Assembly (NCBI RefSeq): GCF_002869765.1
Contig: NZ_PNOR01000022.1
Location: 8,584 to 72,583, forward strand
Source of the DNA: Deinococcus planocerae
GTDB lineage: Bacteria; Deinococcota; Deinococci; Deinococcales; Deinococcaceae
Reading direction: 5' to 3'
Length of the DNA stretch: 64,000 bases
Shown here: positions 12,700 to 25,766 of the stretch, piece by piece
How the letters are laid out: each line of letters opens with the position of its first letter
Numbering within the stretch: the stretch's first letter is position 1
The notes under the pieces: model-generated
Told to the model about the DNA's origin: nothing
Database searches by the model: none
What the model saw: the letters and a program-made list of their open reading frames with translations, nothing else
Program-made: the position numbers and the translations under genes

Positions 12700-13440
12700 A
12701 TGACCGATTCCCGCTCCTCCTGGCGGCGTCAGCTCGACGCGGCCCACCTCGCGCTGACCTTTTTGACCACGCTGCCCCTGCCGCATATCCGCGAGGTGAG
12801 GGAGGGAGATTTCGCGCGGGCGAGTGCCTACTACCCGCTGGCCGGGTACGCGGTGGGCGGGGTAGTCGCCCTTTTGCTGTGGCTGCCGCTGCCCCTGCCG
12901 GACGGGGTGCGGGCGGCCCTCGCGGTGGGGGCGTGGCTGGCGGTGACGGGGATGCTGCACTTCGACGGGCTGGTGGACAGCGCCGACGCCCTCTTCGCCA
13001 TGAAGAGCCCCGAGCGGCGGCTGGAAATCCTGCGAGACGTGCATGTGGGGGCGTTCGGCCTCGCCGTGGGCGTCCTTGCCTTGCTGACCCTGTGGAGCCT
13101 GCTCTCGGCGCCGATTCCGGCCTTCGCCCCGGTCGTCGCGGCGGTCGTGGCACGGACGGTCTTGCTCTTCCCCATGAATCTCTACCCGGCGGCGCGGCAG
13201 GAGTCGTTGGGTGCGCGCTCGCGGGAGGGACGGTGGGGGGCCGCGCTGCTCCTCGCCCTGCCCGCCCTGATCCTCCCCGGCGCGTGGGGGGCCGCGCTCG
13301 CCACGCTCGTCGCCGCGCTCCTCGTCGCCCGGTTCGCCGCCTCCCGGCTGGGCGGAGGGCTCAACGGCGACACCTACGGGCTCATTGTCGTGACGGCGGA
13401 ACTCGCGGCCCTATGCGCCTTCGCGTGGGGGCGGGGGTGA
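12700..13440 (+). CDS. cobS: Adenosylcobinamide-GDP ribazoletransferase (cobalamin synthase)
   Basis: 246 residues, an integral membrane enzyme with about six helices. It joins adenosylcobinamide-GDP with alpha-ribazole (or its phosphate) to form adenosylcobalamin (phosphate). The metal-binding signature [13 protein letters not shown] (D-G-L-x-D-x-x-D) is present near residue 88, and the conserved GGLNGDTYG lies near the C-terminus. It lies upstream of the cobalamin riboswitch together with cobC, so these two late steps are not under that riboswitch. The next gene starts 5 nt after the stop. Confidence 0.95.
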   Translation: MTDSRSSWRRQLDAAHLALTFLTTLPLPHIREVREGDFARASAYYPLAGYAVGGVVALLLWLPLPLPDGVRAALAVGAWLAVTGMLHFDGLVDSADALFAMKSPERRLEILRDVHVGAFGLAVGVLALLTLWSLLSAPIPAFAPVVAAVVARTVLLFPMNLYPAARQESLGARSREGRWGAALLLALPALILPGAWGAALATLVAALLVARFAASRLGGGLNGDTYGLIVVTAELAALCAFAWGRG

Positions 13441-13444
13441 GCGG

Positions 13445-14011
13445 GTGTTGACGCTCCACCTCGTCCGCCACGCGCCCACCGTGCCGAACGCCGAGCGCCG
13501 TTACCCGGGGGAGGAGGAGGACGCACCGCTGTCCCTGGAGGGCCGCGCCCTCGCCCGCTCGTTGCGCCTGCCGAGGGCCGCGACGGCCTTCACCTCCCCC
13601 AGCCTCCGGGCCCGCGAGACCGCCGTGCTCGCTGGCTTCCATCAGGCCGTGCCTGACCCGGCCTTACTGGAAGCCCACTTCGGGGTGATGGCGGGGCGGA
13701 CTTGGGGAGAGTTGGAGGAGACGTTCGGGGAGGCGCCGCGGGCCTGGATCGACGCGCTGGCGGACCCCGACTCGGACGCCGGACCGCCGGGAGGGGAGAC
13801 GGGCCGGGTCTTCCACGCCCGCGTCCGGGCGTGGCTCGCTGGCCTCCCCGAATCCGGCGAGGTCGTCGCCTTCACGCACGCCGGACCGCTCCAGGCCGCC
13901 CTGCGACTGACGGTCGGGCTGCGCGCCGTCGCCACACCGCCCGGCACGGTCGCCACCCTGCGGCGGGCGGGCGGGCACTGGTGGTTGACGGCCCTGCGCC
14001 CGCCCGACTGA
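13445..14011 (+). CDS. cobC: Alpha-ribazole phosphatase-like histidine phosphatase
   Basis: 188 residues, histidine phosphatase superfamily. The phosphohistidine motif LVRHA is at residues 6-10, the second catalytic part is AFTHAG (about 140), and the [13 protein letters not shown] stretch is present. It would remove the 5'-phosphate of alpha-ribazole-P or adenosylcobalamin-P, paired with the adjacent cobS. The start is a GTG immediately followed by TTG. Histidine phosphatases are hard to assign by sequence, so the substrate rests on context. Confidence 0.8.
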   Translation: MLTLHLVRHAPTVPNAERRYPGEEEDAPLSLEGRALARSLRLPRAATAFTSPSLRARETAVLAGFHQAVPDPALLEAHFGVMAGRTWGELEETFGEAPRAWIDALADPDSDAGPPGGETGRVFHARVRAWLAGLPESGEVVAFTHAGPLQAALRLTVGLRAVATPPGTVATLRRAGGHWWLTALRPPD

Positions 14012-14056
14012 GGGCCCGGATTGTCCGCCGGGTTGCCTCCCCCCCCCCCGCCTCTG

Positions 14057-14062
14057 TTACCC
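14057..14062 (+). promoter_or_regulatory. -10 element of the cobalamin riboswitch transcript (TACCCT)
   Basis: TACCCT lies about 7 nt before the first conserved riboswitch bases, so transcription should begin near 14069. The same hexamer and downstream GCCCGC precede truA. Confidence 0.5.
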
Positions 14063-14068
14063 TGCCCG

Positions 14069-14165
14069 CACCTGGTGTCGGGGAAGTCCGGTGAGAGTCC
14101 GGCGCTGTCGCGCAGCGGTAAGCAGGTGTCATGTCCTGTCAGCCCGAATGCCGCCCAGGGACGCC
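14069..14165 (+). ncRNA. Cobalamin riboswitch aptamer 1
   Basis: The core elements of the B12 riboswitch are in order: GGTGTCGGGGAAGTCCGGTG at the 5' side, AGAGTCCGGCGCTGTCGCGC (P4-P6 core), AGCGGTAAG, then the 3' conserved segment around AGCCCGAATGCCGCC. It sits between cobC and btuF and is followed at 14245 by a strong terminator. When adenosyl- or other cobalamin is bound it should stop transcription of the uptake/biosynthesis operon. Confidence 0.93.
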
Positions 14166-14244
14166 CCGCGCTGGTGGGGCACCTCTCGCCGTCAGAGGGC
14201 CCGTTTCGAGACCGCGCATCCCCCCCGGCTCCCCACGCCGTGAT

Positions 14245-14277
14245 GCCCGCTCCGGCCCCCGGCTGGAGCGGGCTTTT
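14245..14277 (+). terminator. Riboswitch-controlled terminator
   Basis: A perfect 9-bp stem, GCCCGCTCC (14245-14253) with GGAGCGGGC (14265-14273), followed by TTTT. It lies between the aptamer and btuF, so it is the likely expression platform: formed with ligand, disrupted without. Confidence 0.9.
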
Positions 14278-14328
14278 GCCGTGCGCCCCTCCCGCTGCCC
14301 GCCCCGCACGCCGGAGTCCCCTGCCCCC

Positions 14329-15204
14329 ATGCGCCACCTTTCCCGACTGTTCCCCCTCGCCGCTCTCCTCTCCGGCGCCGCGCTCGCCACCTCCTACCCC
14401 CTCACCGTCCGGGACGACCTGGGCCGCAGCGTGACGCTGAGGAGTGAGCCCCGGCGCATCGTCTCCATGCTGCCCAGCCACACCGAGACGCTCGCCGCCC
14501 TCGGCGCGGGGAACAAACTCGTCGCGGTGGACAGTTTCAGCAACCACCCGAAGGCCGTGACCGACCGGCTGCCCAAGGTCGGCAGCGCCTTCCAGCCCGA
14601 CATCGAGGCGATCCTGGCCCTGAAGCCCGACCTCGTGCTCGCGGACGAGTCGAGCAGCTCGCGGCTGACCGAGAAGTTGGCGCAGGCGGGCCTGACCGTG
14701 TACGGCGGCAGCGCGCAGACCTTTGGCGACGTGTTCGAGAAGATCGGGGTGCTGGGCCGGCTCACGAACCGCGAGGCGGCGGCCCTGAACCTGATCACGC
14801 GGATGCGCGGCGAGCTCAACACCCTCCAGGCGAGCGTGGCCCGCTTGCCCAGGGTGAGCACCTACTACGAGGTGGACCCGGCGCCGTACTCGGTGGGCCC
14901 GAACTCCTTTATCGGCACCTTGATCACCAAGGCGGGGGGGCGGACCATCGTGCCCGCGCGGCTGGGCGACTTCCCGAAGATCGACCCGGAACTCATCGTG
15001 CAGGCGAACCCGCAGGTGATGATCGGCGTGCCCCTGGCGCAGGCGCGCACCCGGCCCGGCTGGGCGAACCTCCAGGCCGTGCGCACCGGGCGCGTCTACA
15101 CCCCGACCCCCGAGGAACGCGACGCCCTCTCTCGCCCGGGTCCCCGCCTGCCCGAGGCCCTGCGCGCCCTGATCCGCTGGCTGCACCCGGAGGCATTGAA
15201 ATGA
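14329..15204 (+). CDS. btuF: Cobalamin ABC transporter periplasmic binding protein
   Basis: 291 residues with a signal peptide ([20 protein letters not shown]) and no lipobox. The class III binding-protein fold begins with [19 protein letters not shown] and continues [19 protein letters not shown]; a long connecting helix follows near 150-175. Its position just below a B12 riboswitch and ahead of cob genes supports cobalamin or cobinamide binding. The cognate btuC and btuD lie at 43.9-45.7 kb under their own riboswitch. The ATG at 14329 is chosen because upstream sequence is the riboswitch terminator. Confidence 0.92.
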   Translation: MRHLSRLFPLAALLSGAALATSYPLTVRDDLGRSVTLRSEPRRIVSMLPSHTETLAALGAGNKLVAVDSFSNHPKAVTDRLPKVGSAFQPDIEAILALKPDLVLADESSSSRLTEKLAQAGLTVYGGSAQTFGDVFEKIGVLGRLTNREAAALNLITRMRGELNTLQASVARLPRVSTYYEVDPAPYSVGPNSFIGTLITKAGGRTIVPARLGDFPKIDPELIVQANPQVMIGVPLAQARTRPGWANLQAVRTGRVYTPTPEERDALSRPGPRLPEALRALIRWLHPEALK

Positions 15205-15815
15205 CCGACCCCGACACCGCCGCCCGCCGCGAGGCCGCCATGCGCGAGCTGCAAGAGGCGCGGAACACCTACCGCAAGCGGGAAGACCTCTCGAAAGGGC
15301 GCCGGGGCCTGCTGATCGTCAACACCGGCAAGGGCAAGGGCAAGACGACCGCCGCGCTCGGGCTGATGCTGCGGGCGCACGGGCGGGGGCTGCGGGTGCG
15401 CCTCTTCCAGTTCCTCAAGCACGAGAACGCGAAGTTCGGCGAGCACCGCACCCTCGACGCGCTGGGCCTGCCCTACGAGGGGCTGGGCGACGGCTTCACG
15501 TGGAGATCGCGCGACCTGGAGAACTCGGCGGCCCTGGCGGCGCACGGCTGGGAGCTGGCGAAAGGGGCCATCCTCTCCGGCGAGCACGACCTCGTGGTCC
15601 TCGACGAGTTCACCTATCCCCTCAAGTTCGGCTGGGTCGCCTGGCCCGACGTGGAAGCGACCCTGAGGGCGCGGGACCCGGGGCTCCACGTCGTGATCAC
15701 CGGGCGGGATGCGCTGCCGGAACTTGTGGAGCTGGCCGACACCGTGACCGAGATGCAGCCCGTCAAGCACGCCTACGAGGCGGGCATCGGCGCCCAGGCG
15801 GGGATCGAACATTGA
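15201..15815 (+). CDS. cobO: Cob(I)yrinic acid a,c-diamide adenosyltransferase
   Basis: 204 residues of the CobA/CobO family. The unusual P-loop [14 protein letters not shown] lies near residue 45. [23 protein letters not shown] and [19 protein letters not shown] are family signatures. It transfers the 5'-deoxyadenosyl group of ATP to the corrinoid cobalt. The start overlaps the btuF stop by 4 nt (ATGA). Confidence 0.95.
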   Translation: MTDPDTAARREAAMRELQEARNTYRKREDLSKGRRGLLIVNTGKGKGKTTAALGLMLRAHGRGLRVRLFQFLKHENAKFGEHRTLDALGLPYEGLGDGFTWRSRDLENSAALAAHGWELAKGAILSGEHDLVVLDEFTYPLKFGWVAWPDVEATLRARDPGLHVVITGRDALPELVELADTVTEMQPVKHAYEAGIGAQAGIEH

Positions 15816-16071
15816 CGGACGGTTCCGGTTCCAGGCACTCCGGCCCCGCGCTCGTCGGGGGAGGGGACGTGGGGCGCCCGCCGGTCCCGGAGGAGGCCCG
15901 GATCGTCACGCCGGGCGACCGTGAGCCGATGGCCCCGGTGACCTTGCGCGAGATGGGGACGACGCCCGGCCTCGGCCCTGCCACCGACCCGCACGGCGCC
16001 GGGGTGCGGGGGGCGCGGCCCGCCGGAGGTCCGGGGGGCGGGCTGCCTACCCGGACTCCGGGAGCCTGCGC

Positions 16072-16075
<4 letters not shown>
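15812..16075 (+). CDS. Small Gly/Pro-rich orphan protein inside the cobalamin operon
   Basis: An 87-residue frame that overlaps the cobO stop by 4 nt (TTGA, start TTG at 15812) and whose own stop overlaps the cobB GTG by 4 nt (GTGA at 16072-16075). That exact fit, plus strong G/C bias at third codon positions throughout, argues for a translated gene rather than a spacer. The middle holds [19 protein letters not shown]; the ends are Gly/Pro/Arg-rich and probably disordered. No Cys/His cluster, membrane segment or known family is seen. A role in corrinoid metabolism is suggested only by position. Confidence 0.6.
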
Positions 16076-17408
<1,333 letters not shown>

Positions 17409-17412
<4 letters not shown>

Positions 17413-18344
17413 GGCAGGGGCGGGACGCGGGACGCGGTGCGCGGTCGTCGCTCCTCCTCGCCCTGGCGCTGGACGCGCTGGGAGAGCCGCCCGCGGGCGT
17501 GCATCCGGTGGTCTGGATGGGGAACTTCCTGAAGGGGGCGCGGGGCCGTTGGCGGGCGGGGTCCCCGGCAGGGCAGCTCGCCGAGGGGGGCGCGTGGTGG
17601 GCGCTCGGGGCGGCCCTCACGACCGGGGCCGGGGTCCTCGCGGGTCACCCTCCGGGGGGCTGGGTCACGCGCGGCGCCTTCCTCAAGCCGCTTCTGGCGC
17701 GCCGGGCGCTCTTCGGGGCGGTGGGGGAGGTCCACGCGGCCCTCGCTGCCGGGCGGCTCCCCGAGGCGCGGCGGCTTCTGGCGTGGCACCTCGTCAGCCG
17801 GGAGACGGGGGAACTGAGCGGGGCGGAGGTGGCGGGCGCGTGCATCGAGAGCCTCGCGGAGAACCTCTCGGACAGCGTGGTCGCGCCGCTGCTGATGTTC
17901 CGCGCGGGCGGGCTGCCCCTCGCCGCCCTCTACCGCTACGCGAACACCGCCGACGCGATGTGGGGGTACCGCACGCCCGGGCTCGAACACGCGGGGAAGG
18001 TGGCCGCCCGCGCCGACGACCTTCTCAATCTCGCGCCCGCCCGGCTGACGGCCCTGGGTGCGGTGCTCGCGGCCCTCCCGGCGGGGCTGGACGCCCCCGG
18101 CGCGTGGCGGGTGTGGCGCCGGGACGCCCCGGCCACCCCCAGCCCGAACGCCGGTCACCCCATGAGCGCCTTCGCGGGGGCGCTCGGGGTGCGGCTCGAC
18201 AAGCGGGGGGTGTACGTGTTGAACGCGGGGGGGCGCGAGCCGGGAGCGGCGGACGTGCTCCGGGCCCTGCGCCTCGCCCGCTGGACGGTGGCGCTCGCCA
18301 CCCTGGCCCTGCTGCTTCCCACTCCCCGCCGGAGGAGCGCGTGA
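17409..18344 (+). CDS. cbiB: Adenosylcobinamide-phosphate synthase
   Basis: 311 residues, membrane protein of the CbiB/CobD family. It attaches aminopropanol (or its phosphate) to adenosylcobyric acid. Signatures include [18 protein letters not shown] at the N-terminus, [26 protein letters not shown] in the middle (in part) and [13 protein letters not shown]. The start is taken as the GTG at 17409, which overlaps the cobB stop; a GTG 6 nt upstream is possible. It is followed by the decarboxylase that supplies its aminopropanol-P substrate. Confidence 0.94.
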
Positions 18345-19366
18345 GCAACCTCCTCCCGCCCCTCCTGCCCCGCGCCCCACACGGCGGCCCGACCTCCCGG
18401 ACCTTCGCCGGGCTCGACTTCAGCGTGAACGCGAACCCGTACGGCCCCAACCCCGTCCTCGTGGAGGCCATCCGGGGCGCCGACCACGCCCACTACCCCG
18501 ACCCGAGCTACGCGGACGTGCGCGCCCGCCTCGGCGACTGGCACGGCCTGGACGCGGACGGGGTGGCGCTCTCGGTCGGGGCCTCCGACCTGCTCCACCG
18601 CCTCGCCCGCGCCTTCCTGCCGCCGGGCGGGACGCTGCTGAGCGTTCATGCCCCCTTCGGCGAACTTGCCCGCGCCGCCGCCCTCGTCCGGGGCAGGGTG
18701 GAGGTGACGACGCCGGAACGGGCCCTCGCCGGGATCACGCCCGGGGTCGCGCTCGTGTACGTCGGGCACCCCCACAACCCCACCGGGCACGCGCATACGG
18801 CGCAGGAACTGTGTGCCCTCGCCGACGCCTGCCACGCCGCCGGGGCGCTCCTGATCGTGGACGAGGCGTACGCGCCCTTCACCGCCGCTCCCATTCCTCC
18901 CGCCCACCCTGCCGTGGTCCGGGTGCTCTCGCCGGGCAAGGCGCACGGGCTCGTCGGCGCGCGGCCCGCCTACGCGCTCGCCCCCCCAGAGGTGACGGCC
19001 CGCCTCGACAACCTCGCCCCCGCGTGGCACCTCCCCGCCTCGACCGCCGCCGTCCTCGCCGCGCTGCCGGAGGGGGGGAGCTTCCTCGCGCAGACGCTGC
19101 CGCAGGTCGCCGGGGGGGCGCGTGACCTCGCGGCGGCCCTCTCGACCTTCGGCCCGGTCGAGCACCACGGCACCCCGTACCTCACCCTGGAGGTGGGGGA
19201 CGCTTCCCGCGTGGCGGCGGCCCTGCTCGACCGGGGCGTGAGGGTCCGCGACTGCGCGAGCTACGGCCTGCCCGACCGTCTGCGCGTGTCCACCCGCCTG
19301 CCGGGGGAGAACGGGGTGCTGCGGCGGACCCTCGCGCAGGTTCTGAAAGGAGGCGAAGATGGCTGA
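18341..19366 (+). CDS. cobD: L-threonine-O-3-phosphate decarboxylase-like PLP enzyme
   Basis: 341 residues, fold type I PLP enzyme close to histidinol-phosphate aminotransferase. The motifs are [27 protein letters not shown] and the Schiff-base lysine in SPGKAHGL. In cobalamin operons this family makes (R)-1-amino-2-propanol phosphate from threonine phosphate. The C-terminal [12 protein letters not shown] is also typical. It starts at a GTGA overlap with cbiB. A histidinol-phosphate aminotransferase role is less likely in this context. Confidence 0.88.
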   Translation: MSNLLPPLLPRAPHGGPTSRTFAGLDFSVNANPYGPNPVLVEAIRGADHAHYPDPSYADVRARLGDWHGLDADGVALSVGASDLLHRLARAFLPPGGTLLSVHAPFGELARAAALVRGRVEVTTPERALAGITPGVALVYVGHPHNPTGHAHTAQELCALADACHAAGALLIVDEAYAPFTAAPIPPAHPAVVRVLSPGKAHGLVGARPAYALAPPEVTARLDNLAPAWHLPASTAAVLAALPEGGSFLAQTLPQVAGGARDLAAALSTFGPVEHHGTPYLTLEVGDASRVAAALLDRGVRVRDCASYGLPDRLRVSTRLPGENGVLRRTLAQVLKGGEDG

Positions 19367-20133
19367 CCGTCTGATCCTGGTGACGGGCGGCACGGGCCCC
19401 CTGGGACGCCCGCTCGTCCGGTCGCTCCTGGAAGGTGGAGCGCGGGTCCGGGTGCTGACCCGGCAACTACCCGGGCGACGTGTGGAGGGCGCCGAGTGCG
19501 CAGTCGCCGATTACGTCGCCGCAACCGGGCTGGCTCAGGCCCTGGCCGGGGTGAGCGGAGTCGTTCACGCCGCCCACGACCTGAGTGATCCTCTGCGCGA
19601 CGTGCGGGGCACGCTGAACCTGCTCGAAGCGGCCCGCGCCGCCGGGCGTCCCCACTTCGCCTACGTCTCCATCGTCGGCGCGCGGCGGGTCCGGGGCTTT
19701 GGCTACTACGCGGGCAAGGTGCGCGGCGAGGAGTTGGTGAAGGCGAGCGGCCTGCCCCACCTGATCTTCCGGGCGACGCAGTTTCACCACTTCGCCGACG
19801 AACTGCTGACCCAGGCGAGCCGCCTGCCCCGGCTCCTCGTCCCGGACGGTGTGCTCCAATCCGCCGCGGTGGAGGACGTGGCCCGCGAACTCGCGCGGCG
19901 GGTGCTCGCTGGAGAGCGGGGCACCCTCGACTTTGCCGGGCCGGAGGTGCTGAGGATTCCCGACATGGCGCGGGCCTGGCTTGCGGCACGCGGGCGGGCG
20001 GGGCGGGTGCTCCCCCTCCGCCTGCCGCTTCCTCACCCGGTTCTGCGCGCCATGCAGCGGGGTGACCTCGTGGAGCCGGAGGCACCGCGCGGCACGGTGA
20101 CCTGGGCAGATTACCTGAGCAAGAAGGCCGAGG

Positions 20134-20141
<8 letters not shown>
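19359..20141 (+). CDS. NAD(P)-binding SDR/NmrA-like protein
   Basis: 260 residues with the nucleotide-binding motif [13 protein letters not shown] at the N-terminus, an [13 protein letters not shown] segment, VVHAAH, and a Y-x3-K pair in [11 protein letters not shown]. It belongs to the atypical SDR group (NmrA/epimerase-like). It overlaps the cobD end by 8 nt and the cobQ start by 8 nt, so it is a true member of the cobalamin operon, although no cobalamin step needs a protein of this type. It could be a flavin/NAD(P)H-linked reductase partner, for example for corrinoid reduction; that is speculation. Confidence 0.88.
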
Positions 20142-21530
<1,389 letters not shown>

Positions 21531-21534
<4 letters not shown>

Positions 21535-22073
21535 TCGTCTTCGTCACCGGGGGGGCGCGCAGCGGCAAGAGCACCTTCGCCGAGCGCCGCGCCGCCGCCG
21601 CGGGGGAGGCCGTCACCTACCTCGCCACCGCGCAGGCTTTCGACGCCGAGATGGAGGGCCGCATCGCCCGCCACCGCGCGGACCGGCCCGGCGGCTGGGT
21701 GACGGTGGAAGAACCGCTCGGTGTTCCCGGTGCTCTCCAGGCCGCCTCTACCCCCACCGTCCTCCTCGACTGCCTGAGCCTGTGGGTGAGCAACCTGGTG
21801 CTGTCGGACGAATCCGACGACGCCATCCTCGCCCGCGCCGACCGGCTGCTCGCCGCCGCCCGCGCACGAGAGGGCCTGACCGTCCTCGTGACGAACGAGG
21901 TGGGGCTGGGCATCGTGCCCGACAATGCCCTCGCCCGCCGCTACCGGGACGTGCTGGGCTGGGTGAACCAGCGCGCCGCCGCCGCGAGCGACGAGGCGTG
22001 GCTCCTCGTGAGCGGCCTGCCCGTGCGGCTCAAGCCCTCCCCACTTGCCCCTTTTCCCTCTCAAGGAGTTTGA
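21531..22073 (+). CDS. cobU: Adenosylcobinamide kinase / adenosylcobinamide-phosphate guanylyltransferase
   Basis: 180 residues (CobU/CobP). The P-loop GGARSGKSTFAE is at the N-terminus, VTYLATAQAFDAEMEGRIARH gives the conserved ATA..D.EM..RI..H pattern (quoted in part), and TVLLDCLSLWVSNLV and TNEVGLGIVP are family signatures. It phosphorylates adenosylcobinamide and adds GMP, feeding cobS. The start GTG overlaps the cobQ stop by 4 nt. Confidence 0.95.
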
Positions 22074-23159
<1,086 letters not shown>

Positions 23160-23205
23160 GGCGGGCGGCTGGCCCGGCTGTGCCCCACGCGCCAGAATGG
23201 ACCCC

Positions 23206-23442
23206 ATGACCGACCGCGAACTCAACTTCGCCCGCACCATCCTCGGCGAGCGCCCCTTCCGCGACGTGCCCGACGAGGAGGTGCTGCGCGAGGCCGAGCG
23301 GCTCCTGAGCGAGTGGATGTCCGGCGAGGCGCGGCTGGAGCGCCCCAAGCTCTACGACCACTACGCCCTGCTCCTGGTGGCCCTCGTCCGCCGCACCCGG
23401 GAGCTCGAAGCCCGCGTGGCGGCGCTGGAGGAGCGGGCGTGA
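23206..23442 (+). CDS. Small hypothetical protein with C-terminal coiled coil
   Basis: 78 residues from ATG 23206 (an ATG 9 nt upstream is possible). It begins [18 protein letters not shown] and ends in a Leu/Arg/Glu heptad pattern, [17 protein letters not shown], which should form a short coiled coil. CAGAAT lies 7 nt before ATG 23206, resembling the leaderless hexamers nearby. Its stop overlaps the trpF GTG by 4 nt, so the two are co-translated. No family is recognised. Confidence 0.72.
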   Translation: MTDRELNFARTILGERPFRDVPDEEVLREAERLLSEWMSGEARLERPKLYDHYALLLVALVRRTRELEARVAALEERA

Positions 23443-24056
23443 CCCCCCCCGCACCCGTGCGCGTCAAGGTCTGCGGCACGACCACGGTGGGAGACGCCCT
23501 CCTCGCCGCCGAGGCCGGGGCCGACGCCCTGGGCTTCATCTTCGCGCCGGGCAGCAAGCGACGGGTGACGGCGCAGGTGGCGCGGGAGGCCGGGCTCGCC
23601 GTGGGCCCGGTGGTCGCCCGCGTCGGCGTCTTCCTGGGTCAGGGCCTCGACGAGGTATTGCGGACGGCGGAGGCCGCCCGGCTGAGCGCGGTGCAGCTCC
23701 ACGGGGACCTCCCCGACCTTTACGTGCGCGAGGTGGCCCGGTATCATCCCGTGCTGCGCGTCCTGCGCCCCGCCGACCTGCTCGCGGACGCGGGCGGGCA
23801 GACTCTCCCCGGCGTCACCCCCATGCTCGACGCCCCGGAGCCCGGCGGCGGGGTGCCCCTCGACTGGGCGGCCCTGCGGGGCGTGTTCCCCCCCGGGGCG
23901 TGGCTCGCGGGAGGGCTGGGGCCGGAGAACGTCGCCGGGGCCATCCGCACCCTGCGCCCCGCCGGGGTAGACGCCGTGAGCCGCCTGGAGGCGCGCCCGG
24001 GCGTCAAGGACCCGGAGCGCGTCCGTGCCTTCGTCCAGGGGGCGAAAGGCGCCTGA
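23439..24056 (+). CDS. trpF: Phosphoribosylanthranilate isomerase
   Basis: 205 residues, (beta/alpha)8 barrel. The N-terminal [15 protein letters not shown] holds the catalytic Cys, [15 protein letters not shown] and VGVFLGQ follow, and the phosphate site is [11 protein letters not shown]. The catalytic Asp is expected in [11 protein letters not shown]. The usual DVSSGVE stretch reads [14 protein letters not shown], a small departure. It isomerises PRA to CdRP in tryptophan synthesis. No other trp genes are in the window. The GTG start overlaps the small coiled-coil gene. Confidence 0.92.
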   Translation: MTPPAPVRVKVCGTTTVGDALLAAEAGADALGFIFAPGSKRRVTAQVAREAGLAVGPVVARVGVFLGQGLDEVLRTAEAARLSAVQLHGDLPDLYVREVARYHPVLRVLRPADLLADAGGQTLPGVTPMLDAPEPGGGVPLDWAALRGVFPPGAWLAGGLGPENVAGAIRTLRPAGVDAVSRLEARPGVKDPERVRAFVQGAKGA

Positions 24057-24065
24057 CCCCCCGGG

Positions 24066-24234
24066 TTATCCACAGGTTGACGCCCGCCTGTGGATAACTT
24101 CGTGGAACTTTTCCACGGGTTTATAGTGTCCCGAGAACACCGTTCCAGTCGAGCTTTTCAGCCTCTTTTCAGGGAATAGCGGCTCCGGGCAGTTCCAGGT
24201 TGTCCACAGGGCCTGTGGATAAGTCTGTGGATAA
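24066..24234. other. DnaA-box cluster (oriC-like or DnaA-titration site)
   Basis: Four exact TTATCCACA boxes occur in 170 bp: 24066-24074 (+), 24089-24097 (-), 24214-24222 (-) and 24226-24234 (-). There is also TTGTCCACA at 24200-24208 (+) and TTTTCCACG at 24109-24117 (+). A perfect CGTGGAA/TTCCACG inverted repeat lies at 24101-24117, and a relatively AT-rich stretch (about 24118-24180) separates the two box groups. No dnaA, dnaN or parAB is nearby, and the flanking genes point towards the site from both sides. Confidence 0.8.
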
Positions 24235-24259
24235 CTTTCGGACGCCGATGTGGCGCGGT

Positions 24260-25138
24260 TCAAAGCCGCTCGTTCCCGGAGAGGTCGTCTTTCAGGCCGA
24301 ACCACCCGGCAAGGATTCGCCCCCCGTCCACGATGTCGAGGGGAGACTCCAGTCCGTCCGGCAGCCCGCCGGAGGCCGCAAAGGGCACCCGCGCGAGGGT
24401 GTGGGCCTTGACCGTCAGGTCCTCCAGGTTGCCGTGGTCGCTCGTGAGGACCACCCGGGCGCCCGCCCCCAGCAGCCCGGCGAGGAGGGCGTCCACCCGC
24501 GCGAGGTAGGCCCGCCCGGCCCGCTCCACGCCGGGCGGCGTCGGCGTGCGGCCCCGGTGCCCCAGGAAGTCGCCGAACCACAGGTCGCAGGCGAGCAGGC
24601 TGTACTCCGCCGAGGCGCGCGCCAGCCGCTCGCCCAGCCGGGTCAGGTCGTCCGGCGGCGTCATCTCCGGCCAGGGCTCGGCGTACCCCAGGCCCAGGGT
24701 GGCGGGGACGGCAGGCACGCCGGGGGGGTTGAGACTCGCCCCCGCCGCCTGAAAGGAGAAGGGGAAGCACCCCTGCCGGGGCCTGCGGTCCTGCGCCGCG
24801 AAATAGCCGGGCGGGTAGTGGTTCGCCAGCGCCACCCGCGCGCCCGCCCGGGTCAACCGCACGGGGAGGGCGTCCTCTCGCAACAGCCGTTGCAGGGTCG
24901 GCCCCGGATGTGGTCCGAAGTGCTCGCCCATGTGCCGCACCGCGTCCCGGCCCGTGAGCCAGCAGGTCTGCCCGGTGCCCGACTGCGGCAGCCCCCGCAC
25001 GCCGAGCGTGGCGTCGAGCGCGTGCCCGGCCTCCACGAACGGGCGCAGCGTGGGGAGGCTCTGCTCCCACACCGAGCCCGGCGGCGCGTCACACGGGTGC
25101 CCCACGCCGTCGAGGGCCAGCCAGACGAGTCCGCCCAT
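24260..25138 (-). CDS. Alkaline-phosphatase-superfamily metalloenzyme (iPGM/phosphopentomutase-like)
   Basis: 292 residues. The N-terminal [13 protein letters not shown] holds the first metal-binding Asp; [13 protein letters not shown] places the Thr/Ser-type nucleophile region; [12 protein letters not shown] is the Asp-His metal motif and [10 protein letters not shown] supplies a later His. This matches the metalloenzyme domain of cofactor-independent phosphoglycerate mutase and related hydrolases, but it is too short for a full iPGM (about 510). The substrate is unknown. The start follows TAGACT by 7 nt (leaderless layout). Confidence 0.82.
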   Translation of the reverse strand: MGGLVWLALDGVGHPCDAPPGSVWEQSLPTLRPFVEAGHALDATLGVRGLPQSGTGQTCWLTGRDAVRHMGEHFGPHPGPTLQRLLREDALPVRLTRAGARVALANHYPPGYFAAQDRRPRQGCFPFSFQAAGASLNPPGVPAVPATLGLGYAEPWPEMTPPDDLTRLGERLARASAEYSLLACDLWFGDFLGHRGRTPTPPGVERAGRAYLARVDALLAGLLGAGARVVLTSDHGNLEDLTVKAHTLARVPFAASGGLPDGLESPLDIVDGGRILAGWFGLKDDLSGNERL

Positions 25139-25161
25139 GCGGGGCAGTCTAGAGGTCGGAG

Positions 25162-25440
25162 TCAGGCCTGTTCGGAGGCCGGGAGCCGAGCCACGGCCTC
25201 CTCGAAGGCCTCGGGGAAGCGCGGGTGGAAGTCGGACTCGGCGAGCACGTCGTCGCCGCGCAGCCAGCGGAACTTGAAGCCGTCGCCGATCTGGAGGGTG
25301 CCTGTCAGCCCGGTGGCCTGGAGGCGCTCGGCGGTGGCCCGCTGCCCCTCGTCCAATCGCTCGTCCCAGTGCCGTTCCATGTCAGCCTGCCGCTCGACCT
25401 CGCCGCTCGTCAGGTCCTCGAATCCGCCGCCCGTCGCCAT
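25162..25440 (-). CDS. Hypothetical small protein
   Basis: 92 residues, acidic, no family recognised. It has a helical first half ([20 protein letters not shown]) and a strand pair in the middle ([13 protein letters not shown]). ATG 25440 is chosen because TAGCCT lies 5 nt upstream, although the frame extends further. It is followed 24 nt later by the metalloenzyme gene on the same strand, which has its own -10. Confidence 0.65.
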   Translation of the reverse strand: MATGGGFEDLTSGEVERQADMERHWDERLDEGQRATAERLQATGLTGTLQIGDGFKFRWLRGDDVLAESDFHPRFPEAFEEAVARLPASEQA

Positions 25441-25766
25441 GCCCCAGGCTATCCCACCCCAGGCTCCCCCGTCGCTCCCGGGGCCACGCTTCCAGGCCTT
25501 TCTCTTGACCAGGTTCAACCTATCGAATCACAACAGGGAGGGAGAAGGCTCTCGACCCTCTCCCCTTGCGGGAGAGGGCGTTGCGAAGCAACGGGTGAGG
25601 GGGCGTGTGACCCACGACACTGCCCCATCCAAGCCAACCGACACAGCGCACTCGGTCCAGAGAAAAGCCTGCCGCGCTTCATCTCTCCTTACCGAAGCGT
25701 GAGGGGGGAGGAGAGGCCGCACCCCACTACCTTTCCCCCGCGCCAGGAGCGGGTAAACTCCTCCCC
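25441..25766. repeat. Intergenic region with two repeat elements
   Basis: No gene seen. At 25493-25537 is an element that matches 27221-27265 at 36 of 45 bases without gaps. At about 25550-25600 is a hairpin-rich stretch, CTCTCCCC/GGGAGAGG followed by GTTGCGAAGCAAC, of the kind common between genes in high-GC bacteria. The right end holds the nitrilase promoter. Confidence 0.65.

Noticed and set aside
13445..14011. Phosphoglycerate mutase assignment for the histidine phosphatase
   Set aside because: Length and position beside cobS favour alpha-ribazole phosphatase.
24066..24234. Direct call of the region as oriC
   Set aside because: No dnaA/dnaN, no skew data and converging flanking genes; only a DnaA-box cluster can be supported.
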